From Leucobacter sp. PH1c (GTDB lineage: Bacteria > Actinomycetota > Actinomycetes > Actinomycetales > Microbacteriaceae): a stretch of DNA of 64,000 bases. This document shows positions 8,028-16,901 of this stretch, in pieces (the stretch's first letter is position 1; every line of letters begins with the position of its first letter). The notes beneath the pieces are model-generated. The model was not told where the DNA came from, searched no databases, and saw only the letters and a list, made by a program, of their open reading frames with translations. Location of the stretch: contig NZ_AYMV01000028.1 of NCBI RefSeq assembly GCF_000633415.1, forward strand, positions 62,001 through 126,000, given 5' to 3'. Position numbers and translations under genes: made by a program.

Positions 8028-9398
8028 ATGGCACAGACCGCGGTATCCCCGGTGAGCACCCCAGCGGAACGGCGCAAGGTCGTCGCCGCCTCGATCATCG
8101 GCACCACCATCGAGTGGTACGACTTCTTCATCTACGCGTTCGCGGCGAACCTCGTGCTCGCGAAGCTGTTCTTCGAGCCCGCAGGCCCGGGCATGATGCA
8201 GATCCTCTCGCTCGTCACGATCGGCCTCTCCTTCCTGTTCCGCCCGCTCGGCGCGTTCCTCGCGGGCCACTTCGGCGACCGCCTCGGCCGCCAGCCCATG
8301 CTCGTGATCACCCTGCTCCTCATGGGGATCGCGACGGTCGGCATCGGCCTGCTCCCGACGTACCAGTCGATCGGGATCGCCGCACCGATCCTGCTCATCC
8401 TCTTCCGCATCCTCCAGGGCCTCTCCGCGGGCGGCGAGTGGGGCGGCGCCGTGCTCATGTCGGTCGAGCACGCCCCCCAGGGCAAGCGCGGCCTCTTCGG
8501 CATCTTCCCGCAGCTCGGCGTGCCCTTCGGCATGCTGCTCGCCTCGGCCATGCTCGCGCTCATGCGGGTGGTCGCGCCCGGCGACGCCTTCGAGGAGTGG
8601 GGCTGGCGCGTGCCGTTCCTGTTCTCGGTCGTGCTCATCGTGGTCGGCTTCATCATCCGCCGCACGGTGAACGAGTCGCCCGTGTTCGCCGAGATCGCCG
8701 AGACGAAGCAGCAGGAGTCCGCGCCGATCGCCCAGATCTTCAAGCAGCACCTCCCCCTCGTGATCCTGAGCGCGCTGCTCTTCGCCGGCAACAACGCCGT
8801 CGGCTACATGCTGACGGGCGGGTACGTCCAGGGTCTCGCCTCGCGTCCCACGGCCGACGGCGGGCTCGGCTACGACCCGGTGCAGGTGCAGCTCGCCGTG
8901 CTCACCGCCGCGATCGTGTGGGCCATCTTCACCTACCTCTCGGGGCCGCTCTCGGACCGCTACGGCCGCAAGCCGATCATGATCGTGGGCTGGATCGTGC
9001 AGGCCGCAGGCGTGATCCCGCTCTTCCAGTTCGTGTTCACGGGCGGCGTGCTGGGCGTCCTCCTCGGCACCTGCCTCCTCGCGATCGGCCTCGGCCTCAC
9101 CTACGGCCCCGCCGCCGTCTGGTTCGCCGAGACCTTCCCCGCCTCGATCCGCTACTCGGGCATCTCGATCAGCTACGCGCTCGGCGGCGTGATCGGCGGC
9201 GCCTTCGCCCCGACGATCGCGCAGCTCCTGCTGCAGGCCTTCGGCAGCACGTGGGCGATCGTCGCGTACCTGCTCGTCATGACGGGTCTCGGCCTGCTGG
9301 CCTCGATCCTGCTCCGGGACCGCAGCAACATCCCGCTCGACCTCGAGTTCGAGCGCAGCGGCCAGTGGAAGACCTGGAACTCCGCGGCGCAGAAGTAG
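8028..9398 (+). CDS. MHS-family MFS metabolite:proton symporter
   Basis: 456-residue inner-membrane protein with 12 predicted helices. It carries the metabolite:H+ symporter (ProP/ShiA/KgtP-type) signatures: IGTTIEWYDFFIYAFAANLV in helix 1, the loop-2 motif GHFGDRLGRQPML, RILQGLSAGGEWGGAV in helix 4, and a second DRYGRKP loop between helices 8 and 9. Substrates of this family are small carboxylates, betaines or shikimate-like compounds, and the solute cannot be chosen from sequence. It has its own promoter and is followed by a hairpin, so it is probably monocistronic. The start is supported by the family alignment and the nearby -10 box. Confidence 0.92.
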   Translation: MAQTAVSPVSTPAERRKVVAASIIGTTIEWYDFFIYAFAANLVLAKLFFEPAGPGMMQILSLVTIGLSFLFRPLGAFLAGHFGDRLGRQPMLVITLLLMGIATVGIGLLPTYQSIGIAAPILLILFRILQGLSAGGEWGGAVLMSVEHAPQGKRGLFGIFPQLGVPFGMLLASAMLALMRVVAPGDAFEEWGWRVPFLFSVVLIVVGFIIRRTVNESPVFAEIAETKQQESAPIAQIFKQHLPLVILSALLFAGNNAVGYMLTGGYVQGLASRPTADGGLGYDPVQVQLAVLTAAIVWAIFTYLSGPLSDRYGRKPIMIVGWIVQAAGVIPLFQFVFTGGVLGVLLGTCLLAIGLGLTYGPAAVWFAETFPASIRYSGISISYALGGVIGGAFAPTIAQLLLQAFGSTWAIVAYLLVMTGLGLLASILLRDRSNIPLDLEFERSGQWKTWNSAAQK

Positions 9399-9413
9399 CC
9401 CGCTCCGCACGCA

Positions 9414-9453
9414 ACGCGCGGCGGTCGGCCCCTCGGGGCGGGCCGCCGCGCGT
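9414..9453 (+). terminator. Hairpin terminator after the MHS transporter
   Basis: Arms 9414-9432 and 9435-9453 pair over 11 bp at the base and 4 bp near the loop, with internal mismatches. It begins 15 bases after the transporter stop. Confidence 0.65.
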
Positions 9454-9497
9454 CGTGTGTCCGGAATAGCCGCTCTGCCGCCCGCGTTGCACCCACC

Positions 9498-10487
9498 ATG
9501 ACGACGCTGCCCCCGCTCTCGATCCTGGATCTCGCCACCGTCGAAGCCGATGGGAGCATCGCCGACGCGTTCGCGCACTCCCGCGACGTTGCGCAGCTCG
9601 CCGAGGCGAGCGGCTACACGCGCATCTGGTACGCCGAGCACCACAACATGCCGTCGATCGCGTCGAGCGCGACGGCCGTGCTCATCGCGCACATCGCCGC
9701 GCACACGCGCAGTATCGGGCTCGGTGCCGGCGGGGTCATGCTGCCGAACCACTCCCCGCTCGTCATCGCGGAGCAGTTCGGCACCCTCGCCGAGCTGCAC
9801 CCGGGCCGCATCCACCTCGGCCTCGGGCGCGCGCCCGGGAGCGACGGCGCGACGTTCCGCGCGCTCCGCCGCACCCACGAGGCGGCCGAGCGCTTCCCCG
9901 CCGACGTGATCGAGCTGCAGCGGTACCTCTCGGACGAGCTGCCGCGCACGGCCGTGAACGCCTACCCGGGGCGCGGCACGCGGGTGCCGCTCACGATCCT
10001 CGGCTCCTCGCTCTTCGGTGCACAGCTCGCCGCCCAGCTCGGGCTCCCCTACTCGTTCGCCTCGCACTTCGCCCCGCAGCTCCTCACCACTGCGGTGCAG
10101 CACTACCGCGCGAACTACACGCCGAGCCCCGAGCACCCGGAGCCCTTCGTGAGCGCGGGCGTCAACGTGGTCGCGGCCGCGAGCGACGCGGAGGCCGAGG
10201 CGATCTTCGCGCGCACCGAGCTCCACCGGGTGCGCACATTCCTCTCCCGCGGCCGGGAGGAGCCGCTCACGCTCGATGAGGCGGCGGGACTCCTCGACAC
10301 CCCGGCCGGACGCGAGATCCGCGGCATGCTCCAGTACACCGCGATCGGCGGGCCCGAGCGCGTGCGCGAGGAGCTCGCGGCCTTCGCCCGGCACGCCGAG
10401 GTCGACGAGCTCGTCACGGTGCACGCGGCGCCCACGCGCGCGGAGCAGCTCGCCTCCGTGCGGATCGCCGCGCCTGCTGCGGGCTGA
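9498..10487 (+). CDS. LLM-class flavin-dependent oxidoreductase (luciferase-like)
   Basis: 329-residue TIM-barrel enzyme of the bacterial-luciferase-like superfamily, closest to the MsnO8/group 2 single-subunit type. Typical elements are the N-terminal [13 protein letters not shown] strand, [56 protein letters not shown] and LGRAPGSD. It would use reduced FMN supplied by a separate reductase; whether it oxygenates or only oxidises a substrate is unclear. It ends 21 bases before the stop of the converging LAETG surface-protein gene. There is no clear ribosome site in front of ATG 9498. Confidence 0.88.
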   Translation: MTTLPPLSILDLATVEADGSIADAFAHSRDVAQLAEASGYTRIWYAEHHNMPSIASSATAVLIAHIAAHTRSIGLGAGGVMLPNHSPLVIAEQFGTLAELHPGRIHLGLGRAPGSDGATFRALRRTHEAAERFPADVIELQRYLSDELPRTAVNAYPGRGTRVPLTILGSSLFGAQLAAQLGLPYSFASHFAPQLLTTAVQHYRANYTPSPEHPEPFVSAGVNVVAAASDAEAEAIFARTELHRVRTFLSRGREEPLTLDEAAGLLDTPAGREIRGMLQYTAIGGPERVREELAAFARHAEVDELVTVHAAPTRAEQLASVRIAAPAAG

Positions 10488-10508
10488 GCGCGGCGATCCG
10501 GCTGCGGG

Positions 10509-13142
10509 CTACTCCCCTGCGCCGGTACCGAAGCGACGCCGGCCGAGCACGATGACGCCGCCGGCCACGAGGAGCGCGGCTCCCGCAGCGCCGAGGATCG
10601 ACCAGCCGACGCCCGAGCCGGTCTCGGCCAGCGGGCCGCCCGGCTTTGGCGCCTGGGGGTCGACCGGGGGCTTCGGATCGACGGGCGGCTTCGGGTCGAT
10701 CGGGTCCTGCGCCCGGTAGACGTAGGTGACCACCGTGGGCGCCGCGGCGATCGTGCCCGCTGGCGCGCCCGTGACCTTCACGAAGTCGTACCCGGCGAAC
10801 GCGAGCTGCTTCGTGGTGTACGCGCTCCCCACGGGACCCGACTGCGGGATCGGCGCCCGCAGTTCGGCGCCCTGCTCCGTCTCGTACTTGGCAACGACCG
10901 TGCCCGTCTCGACGGGCGGCACGTCGCGGCTCGTGTAGTGGAAGACGACCGTCGCGGCGTCCGCCGCGAACACGCCCGTCTCGGCGCCCTCGACCCGCAC
11001 GAAGTCGTAGCCCGTGAAGCTCTTCCGCTCAGCCGTGTAGTCGCTGCCGACGGGGCCGCTCAGGATCACGTCGTCCGTGAGCTCGTCGCCGTTCTCGTCG
11101 AGGTAGCGCACCGTGACCTGCCCCTCGGCGGCGGGCGCATCGCGCCACTGCGCGAAGAGCCTGAGGTTGCCCGCGGGGATCGCGATCGAGCCAGCCGGGA
11201 GGAGCTCGGCGCCCGGGTCGGCCGAGGTGCTCCATCCGGCGAAGACCTTTCCGGCCGGGGCGACGGGCGGTGCGGGCTCGGGATCGATCTCGGATCCCAC
11301 GGGGCCCAAGTGCCACACGCGCACGGCGTCGTCGCGCTGCACGATGCGCTGCTGCCAGAGCGTCGGATCGAACGGCGCGTCCACGGCGTCGGGCCAGTCC
11401 CCGCCGTTCGGGTCGAAGCGCACGAACGCCTGCTGGAGGGCGCCGGCGTCGCCGTCGACGGGGAACGCGCGCTGATCGACGGTAATCCCGTCCGCCGCCG
11501 CGCCGAGGTTGTCTGCGGCGCCCTCGAGGAGCAGATCTCCCGTCGTGCCGTCGACCCGGTCGTTCGGCGCGATCATCACGGTCTGCACCACGCGCTGCTC
11601 CACGCCCGCCCGCACTGTGCTGCCGTTGTCCGCGAGCTGCGGGGTCTCGGTTCCGAAGGCGGCGGTCTTCGTGAGCCCCGCCGGGAGGGCGACGCCGCTG
11701 TCGACGCCGACGTTGAGCGAGCGCACGGTGTCGACGTCGTAGGGCACGGCCACCGGTTCGGCCGGCTGCGCCTCGGTCGTCTCACTGTCGGGGATCTCGA
11801 TCCCGTCCGTTGCGGCGGCCTCGCCCGGGAGGAACAGGCCACCGCGCGCCGAGACCTGGGCGGAGGTGCTGTTCACGGGGTTCCCGCTGCCGTTGCGCAC
11901 CTCGTTGCCGAGGAAGAGCGTGTGCGAGACGGTGAGCGGCTGCGCCTTCAGGTACTGCGAGTCGCCGTACATCGAGATGGCCGCGCCGCGCTGGCTGAGG
12001 AAGGAGTTGCCCTGCAGCGCGAGGTTCCCGACGAAGGTGCTGTTGAGCACGGTGAGCGGCGTGCCGAAGGCCTCGATCGCGCCGCCGCCGCTGTTGTCGT
12101 CGTAGGGCGTCTGGAGCCCCTCGGCGACGTTGTCGGCGAAGGTGCTGTTGCGGATCTCCACGGAGGAGCCGTTGCCGGACTGTGCGAGGATCGCACCGCC
12201 CTCGTCGCCCGCGGAGTTGCCCACGAACGTGCTGCCCGTGATGAGCGTGGCGCTGTTCTGCGCCCCCGCGATGGGGCGCTCCGACAGCGAGATCGCGCCG
12301 CCATCGCTGAGCGACGCGTTGTTCGACGCGATCGGCACGCGGTTGCCCTCGAAGATGCTGTCGTGCACGTTCAGCACGCCCGTGACATTCGTGGAGCCCA
12401 TCTGGTGGAACGCGATGGCGCCGCCGCGGGTGGTCGACAGGTTGTCGGCGAACACGGAGCGGCTCACCGTGAGCTGGGTGCCGCCGGTCGCGAGGATCGC
12501 GCCGCCCGAGTAGCCGGACTGGGTGCCCCAGTTCTTCCGGAACGTGCTGTCCTCGATCGACGCGACGATGCCGGCCGGGAGGCGGATAGCCGCGCTCGAT
12601 CCCGAGCGGTTGCCGAGGAAGCTCGAGCCGCTCACCGTGAGCTCGCCGACCCGATCGAGCGAGAGTGCGCTGGAGCCGTCGACTCCGGCGAAGGAGGAGC
12701 CGGTCACGGTCACGCGATCGGCTCCGGAGATGCCGAGGCCGCCGCCCGTGACGCCGCCGGGGTCTCCCGCGGGCTCCGCGGCGTTCGGCCCCTGGAACGT
12801 GAGCCCCGTGACCTCGACCGTGACGCCCGCGGCGCCCGAGAACTCGAGGTGCCGCCCGGTCGAGGTGGGTGCGAGCGACACGACCGTGCCCTCGCCCGCG
12901 AGCGTGAGTGCCACGTCGGCGGGGATCTGGATCGTCGGCGTCGCGGCGACGGGCGCGAAATCGGCGGCCAGGGTGATCGTCGCGGGACCGGCGCCGAGCC
13001 CGGTCACCGCCGTCTGCAGTTCGTCGACCGAGTGGACCGTGGCGTCGGCCGCGAACGCGGGAGGCGCTGCGACCAGCGTGCCCATCACGATGGCGGCGCC
13101 GAGCCACCCTGCTCCGACTCGGTACCGATTCCGCTGGCGCAC
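10509..13142 (-). CDS. Wall-anchored beta-helix/MucBP surface protein with LAETG signal
   Basis: 877 residues from GTG 13142, chosen because a GAAAGGGG ribosome site lies six bases upstream and a signal peptide (basic, then hydrophobic, ending APPAFA) follows at once. Residues about 35-480 are a right-handed parallel beta-helix with repeated GGAI and STFxxN coils, as in polymorphic/pectin-lyase-fold adhesins. Then come an InlB-like B repeat ending in LRLFAQW, two MucBP-type repeats (TVRYLDENGDEL; TVVAKYETEQGAEL), a Pro-rich DPKPPVDPK stalk, an LAETG sorting signal at 838-842, a membrane helix and an RRR tail. LAXTG signals are usually class E sortase substrates, whereas the only sortase here is class C. 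It looks like an adhesin to host or matrix glycans, an inference from domains. Confidence 0.9.
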   Translation of the reverse strand: MRQRNRYRVGAGWLGAAIVMGTLVAAPPAFAADATVHSVDELQTAVTGLGAGPATITLAADFAPVAATPTIQIPADVALTLAGEGTVVSLAPTSTGRHLEFSGAAGVTVEVTGLTFQGPNAAEPAGDPGGVTGGGLGISGADRVTVTGSSFAGVDGSSALSLDRVGELTVSGSSFLGNRSGSSAAIRLPAGIVASIEDSTFRKNWGTQSGYSGGAILATGGTQLTVSRSVFADNLSTTRGGAIAFHQMGSTNVTGVLNVHDSIFEGNRVPIASNNASLSDGGAISLSERPIAGAQNSATLITGSTFVGNSAGDEGGAILAQSGNGSSVEIRNSTFADNVAEGLQTPYDDNSGGGAIEAFGTPLTVLNSTFVGNLALQGNSFLSQRGAAISMYGDSQYLKAQPLTVSHTLFLGNEVRNGSGNPVNSTSAQVSARGGLFLPGEAAATDGIEIPDSETTEAQPAEPVAVPYDVDTVRSLNVGVDSGVALPAGLTKTAAFGTETPQLADNGSTVRAGVEQRVVQTVMIAPNDRVDGTTGDLLLEGAADNLGAAADGITVDQRAFPVDGDAGALQQAFVRFDPNGGDWPDAVDAPFDPTLWQQRIVQRDDAVRVWHLGPVGSEIDPEPAPPVAPAGKVFAGWSTSADPGAELLPAGSIAIPAGNLRLFAQWRDAPAAEGQVTVRYLDENGDELTDDVILSGPVGSDYTAERKSFTGYDFVRVEGAETGVFAADAATVVFHYTSRDVPPVETGTVVAKYETEQGAELRAPIPQSGPVGSAYTTKQLAFAGYDFVKVTGAPAGTIAAAPTVVTYVYRAQDPIDPKPPVDPKPPVDPQAPKPGGPLAETGSGVGWSILGAAGAALLVAGGVIVLGRRRFGTGAGE

Positions 13143-13301
13143 GCTGCCCCTTTCAGCGGGCCCGCCGCGGTTCCGTTCCCGGGCGCGCTGCGGCCCCCGG
13201 GCTCGGATCGCGCCCTCGATGGCGCAGTCGGGGCCCACCCCCTCCGGAGCCAGCTTCGCGCCGATGCGATGAGTTCGTCAAGCCTTTTCTGGGACTTGCC
13301 C

Positions 13302-13330
13302 TTGACAGTGTCATGCGCGCGAACTTGAAT
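13302..13330 (+). promoter_or_regulatory. Promoter for the small ORF at 13375
   Basis: Consensus -35 TTGACA (13302-13307), exact 17-base spacer, -10 TTGAAT (13325-13330). The -35 overlaps one arm of a short inverted repeat, GTCAAG (13278-13283) with CTTGAC (13301-13306), which could be an operator. Confidence 0.6.
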
Positions 13331-13374
13331 GTGGGGAACTCACGTGTGGGACGCTCAGCGAAGTGGGAGGACGT

Positions 13375-13650
13375 GTGACCGAGGGAGTTCCTGCGCCGAC
13401 CGGCGAGCCGCTGCTCCAGCACGCGGCAGAGCTGCTGATCGCCGCCTACCGAGACTGGTGCCGGCACGGCGAGGGCGTCGCCTCGCAGCTCGGCGCCGCC
13501 GCCTGCGCGGGCTGCTCCGCGATCTCCGAGGTGCACGACATGATGCGCCTCGTCGCCACGTCGACCTGGGAAGCCTCCGCGCTGCGCGCGCACTTCGAGC
13601 GGGAGCTCATCGGGCTCGGCGCGCTGCGCCCGCCGCGCTCAGCGGCCTGA
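13375..13650 (+). CDS. Small hypothetical protein next to the pilus island
   Basis: 91 residues from GTG 13375, which has GGGAGG four bases upstream; an in-frame GTG at 13363 is the alternative. The protein is mostly helical (LLQHAAELLIAAYRDWCRHGEGVASQL) and contains three cysteines, two of them in ACAGC. No signal peptide or membrane segment. It is not recognised as a known family. It is transcribed away from the LAETG protein gene from a well-formed sigma-70 promoter and is the only plus-strand gene between 10.5 and 28 kb, so a regulatory role for the surface genes is possible but unsupported. Confidence 0.55.
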   Translation: MTEGVPAPTGEPLLQHAAELLIAAYRDWCRHGEGVASQLGAAACAGCSAISEVHDMMRLVATSTWEASALRAHFERELIGLGALRPPRSAA

Positions 13651-13852
13651 TCCCCGCGTGGTCCCGCGATTCTGAGCGTGCTGGGTCCCCCGGCTTCGCG
13701 ACGGAATCCGTGGAGACCCGGCCTGCCACCGACAGATATGCAGATCGCGCCGGGGGGAAATTGGGGATCACGGCGCGGCTTCGATGTCAGGCCTTGCACT
13801 CGCGAGGCTAACCGGCCCCGCTCAGCGGTGTCAACCCACTGGCGGCGCGTCC

Positions 13853-13889
13853 CGGGAGCACCGCGCCGGAGCACAGCGCAGTGCTCCCG
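13853..13889 (+). terminator. 9-bp hairpin in the 13.65-14.18 kb gap
   Basis: CGGGAGCAC (13853-13861) pairs with GTGCTCCCG (13881-13889). It is immediately followed by the G-run hairpin; together they may end the transcript of the small ORF. Confidence 0.35.
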
Positions 13890-13894
13890 AGTGT

Positions 13895-13944
13895 GCTGTG
13901 GCCGGTCGGGGGGATGGGGGGATGGGGGTTCGACCGGCCACAGC
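13895..13944. repeat. 14-bp hairpin with a G-run loop
   Basis: GCTGTGGCCGGTCG (13895-13908) is the exact reverse complement of 13931-13944. The 22-base loop is almost pure G: repeated G6 runs separated by AT, then G5. The loop could form a quadruplex-like structure or base-pair elsewhere. Confidence 0.6.
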
Positions 13945-14180
13945 GTACCCCGGCTTTGCCCACGTCCGTCGTTCCGCGAGCTCCACCGGAGCGTGAGATG
14001 CGAGCCTGGACTCGACCGAGGTCTTGCCCCTCCCTTCGCCCCTGGAACCCGGTGACTCGGGCTCTGTACGGTGCGTGGCTGCGTCTCAGGGACCACGGTA
14101 GGACCGCGGCCGGGCACGAGACGCAAAGTGAGTGCAGCCTCCGCTGAGTTGAGCACTGCGGCCCGCTCGCGCTGAGTGCA

Positions 14181-16796
14181 TCACGCGCGGCCCTCAGCGT
14201 TCACCGGCGCCGACTCAGCCGGGGAGCCCTGCCCCCACTCGTGCACCGCATCGCCGACCTCGGCGCGCGAGCCGAGCCTCAGCTTCCGCATGAGGCGGTG
14301 CACGTGGTTCTCGACCGTGCGGATGCTGAGCACGAGCTCTTCCTGGATCTGACGATTCGAGAGCCCCGCCGCAACGAGCCGCGCCACCTCCTCTTCGCGC
14401 GGGGTGAGCGCCGGGCCGCGCCCGGCGGGCGGCATCCCGCCGGGCGCGCGTGCCAGCAGCTCGTCGAAGTCGCGGCGCGCGCGTGCGACCCGCGCCGCGA
14501 GCTCGGTCTCATCGCGCACGCTCGGGAAGCGCGCGAGCGCTCGCAGCGTCTCACCCGCGACGCCGTACTGCCCGGTCGCGATCGCGCCGGGGAGCGCATC
14601 GAGCGCGGCGTTCGCGTCCTCCCGAGCGCACGCACGCAGGGCCGCGAAGCGCGCATCGAGCAGCACGCTGCCGATCCCGCGCAGCCACCCCTCGAGCGTC
14701 GCCGCGCGCTGCTCGTCGAACTCGTGCCCGAGGCCGCGGAGCGCGCCGTGCGCCGCGGCCAGCAGGGCGCCGCGGCGGCGCAGTTCGATCGCCTCGGCCC
14801 AGCAGAGCTTCGCGGCCTCCGCGCGATCGTGCTCGCGCGCGGCGAGCTGAGCCGCGGCCCACGCCGGAGCGGCCCCGGGGAGTGCGGCGGCGGGGAGCGA
14901 GCGGCGCTCGAGCGCGGCCACGAACGGCCGCAGCTCCTCCGCCGTCCCGAGCGCGGCGACGATGCCGCACACCCGGATGCCGAGGTCGGCGCCCCGGGGA
15001 GAGAGCGGTGGCCCGCCGAGCGCGGCCCCCATCTCGCTGAGTCGGGCGATCCCGACGGACTGCCCGCGCACCACGAGCAGGAAGCCGAGCACCGCGCCGA
15101 AGAGGCGCATCCGCGCCTCGTCCAGACGGTCGCGGGCCGCGGTGAAGCCCGTGAGCGCGAGCCGCTGGGCGCGGGCGCCCTCGCCCTGCTCCAGCGCGAT
15201 CCGGGCGGAGAGCGCCTGCGCCTCGGGCGCGAGCGCCCACTCGCCCTCCTGCGGCTGCGGCACGGTGCGGAGCGTCTCGCCCGCGGCGTCGACGTGCCCC
15301 CGGAGCAGCTGCAGCTCGGCGAGCGCGAGCTGCAGTTCTCCCCGCACGGCGGGCGTGGCCGCGGCCCGGCAGGCGGCGAGCTGGGCCTCGGCCCGCTCGG
15401 AGAGCGTGCCCCGATCCGCCAGGATCCCGATGCGCCCCGCCGCGAGCAGGCCCCGCGCGTCCGGCCCCGTGGCCTCCTGCTCGGCGCGCTCCAGCAGGGC
15501 GATCGCCGGCACGAGCCCCTCGTCCTCCGCCGCGACGAGCCGCGCCTCCCACACCCGCAGCCGAGCGCGCGCCGCGTGCTCGGCCCCCCGCTCTCCGGGG
15601 CCCCGGGGCACCGGAGCACGGGCGGCGGCCACGATCGCCGCCCGGATCGCTGCGGGTTCCGCGCGCTGGGCCGCGAGCCCCTCGACGAGCCGGAGGCCGC
15701 TCACCGCACTGCGGTGCTGCGCCCACGCATTCGTCGCGGCGCGGAACTCGCTCGCCCGGCGCTCGCTGATGCGGCGCAGCAGGATCGGGCTCGTGCGCTC
15801 GAAGCGCAGTTCGGGGAAGGGGTGCACCGGCTCGGGATCCTCCCACACGACGGGCTCCGGCGCCGCAGCTGCGGGGCGCCGGCTCCCCCGCAGGTGCTCC
15901 CCCAGGACCGGCGGCGTCACCGAGACCCAGCGCTGCGCCCCCGAGCTGTCGACCGAGACGAGCCCCGCACGCTCCAATCGCGTGAGCGCGGGCTCTCCGA
16001 CGAGCTCAGCGGCCTCGTCCGCGGTCGCGACGCCCGCGGCGGCCAGCGCGGTGAGCGCCTCCGTGTCGTCGGCGCCGTCGGTAATCGCCGCCGCCGCCGC
16101 GCCGCGCACCATCGGCGCGAGGCGCGGACTCCACAGTTCGCCCGCGGCGACCCACCACTCGCCCTCCCTCCGCAGCCGTCCCTCGATCCGGGCGACCTCG
16201 GCGAGCGCCACCGCGAGTTTCACCAGCCCGCCCGACTTCGCGTAGATCCGGCCGAGGGCCGATGCCTCGATCGGCGCTCCGGCCGCCCCGTGGAGCACGG
16301 CGCCGACCTCTTCGAGGAGGAGGAGCGGCAGCGGCACGCTCACGGCGCGCGGTGCGCGCTCGATCAGCGTGGTCTCCCGATCGGTGAGCACGACGAGCGA
16401 GACCGGCGCCGAGCCGCGCAGGTGCGCGACCGCCGCGAGGAGCAGCGGGGTGAGCGCCTGCGGGCCGTCGGCGAGGAGGGTGAGGGAGCGGCCCCCAAAC
16501 GCGCGCTCGATGTGGCCAGCGAGCTCGACGGGGCCCACCGCGCCCGCGGCCGGCAGTGCCCGATCCCGCTCGTGCAGCGCGGTGACGAGGGCGCTCGGCA
16601 ACGGTCGCTCATCGCCGAGCGCGGGGAGGAGGAGACCGTGCTGGCCGGACTCCTGCAGCTCGTCGAGGAGCTCGCGCAGGAACCGGGAGCCGCCGTTCCC
16701 CCGCGGGGAGAGCAGCTCGACGTCGTAGCCCGAGGCGACGTATCGGCGCACGGTCTGCACCGTGCTCGGGCGCGGCTGGTAGGTGATCTTGCGCAT
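14181..16796 (-). CDS. Large LuxR-family regulator with degenerate ATPase domain
   Basis: 871-residue STAND/LAL-type protein, last gene of the pilus unit. ATG 16796 has AGGAGG seven bases upstream. The N-terminal part resembles an AAA/NACHT module, but the P-loop position reads SPRGNGGSRF (residues 30-39), without the Walker A Lys-Ser/Thr, so ATP binding is doubtful. The middle is Ala/Arg-rich and helical, like a TPR scaffold. A canonical LuxR HTH ends the chain: LTPREEEVARLVAAGLSNRQI and SIRTVENHVHRLMRKL (about 797-838). Position 105 bases after the sortase gene suggests control of pilus or surface genes. Target sites are unknown. Confidence 0.88.
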   Translation of the reverse strand: MRKITYQPRPSTVQTVRRYVASGYDVELLSPRGNGGSRFLRELLDELQESGQHGLLLPALGDERPLPSALVTALHERDRALPAAGAVGPVELAGHIERAFGGRSLTLLADGPQALTPLLLAAVAHLRGSAPVSLVVLTDRETTLIERAPRAVSVPLPLLLLEEVGAVLHGAAGAPIEASALGRIYAKSGGLVKLAVALAEVARIEGRLRREGEWWVAAGELWSPRLAPMVRGAAAAAITDGADDTEALTALAAAGVATADEAAELVGEPALTRLERAGLVSVDSSGAQRWVSVTPPVLGEHLRGSRRPAAAAPEPVVWEDPEPVHPFPELRFERTSPILLRRISERRASEFRAATNAWAQHRSAVSGLRLVEGLAAQRAEPAAIRAAIVAAARAPVPRGPGERGAEHAARARLRVWEARLVAAEDEGLVPAIALLERAEQEATGPDARGLLAAGRIGILADRGTLSERAEAQLAACRAAATPAVRGELQLALAELQLLRGHVDAAGETLRTVPQPQEGEWALAPEAQALSARIALEQGEGARAQRLALTGFTAARDRLDEARMRLFGAVLGFLLVVRGQSVGIARLSEMGAALGGPPLSPRGADLGIRVCGIVAALGTAEELRPFVAALERRSLPAAALPGAAPAWAAAQLAAREHDRAEAAKLCWAEAIELRRRGALLAAAHGALRGLGHEFDEQRAATLEGWLRGIGSVLLDARFAALRACAREDANAALDALPGAIATGQYGVAGETLRALARFPSVRDETELAARVARARRDFDELLARAPGGMPPAGRGPALTPREEEVARLVAAGLSNRQIQEELVLSIRTVENHVHRLMRKLRLGSRAEVGDAVHEWGQGSPAESAPVNAEGRA

Positions 16797-16901
16797 CGTG
16801 GCCTCCTGGATCGACCCCCGAACCCCGTGGATCTCCAACGCGCAACGCCCCTGCGACGCCCTCCGCAGTCTACGGCGCACTCACCGCCGCGCTCGGCCCA
16901 C

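Larger units (their letters stand above)
13651..14180. other. 530-base interval without a convincing gene
   Basis: Separates the small ORF from the LuxR gene end. The open frames here are rich in Ser, Arg and Pro and match no family. It holds two consecutive hairpins (13853-13889 and 13895-13944), and short CTGAGT/CGCTGAG words recur near 14130-14180. Could include the small gene's terminator or a structured RNA. Confidence 0.5.

Noticed and set aside
6402-10424. A 1340-codon minus-strand open frame
   Set aside because: Runs antisense through the MHS transporter and LLM genes and out of frame through the Eis-like gene; composition is His/Arg/Glu-rich noise.
13446-14156. A 236-codon minus-strand frame in the 13.65-14.18 kb gap
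   Set aside because: Ser/Arg/Pro-rich, overlaps the small ORF, no ribosome site, no family match.
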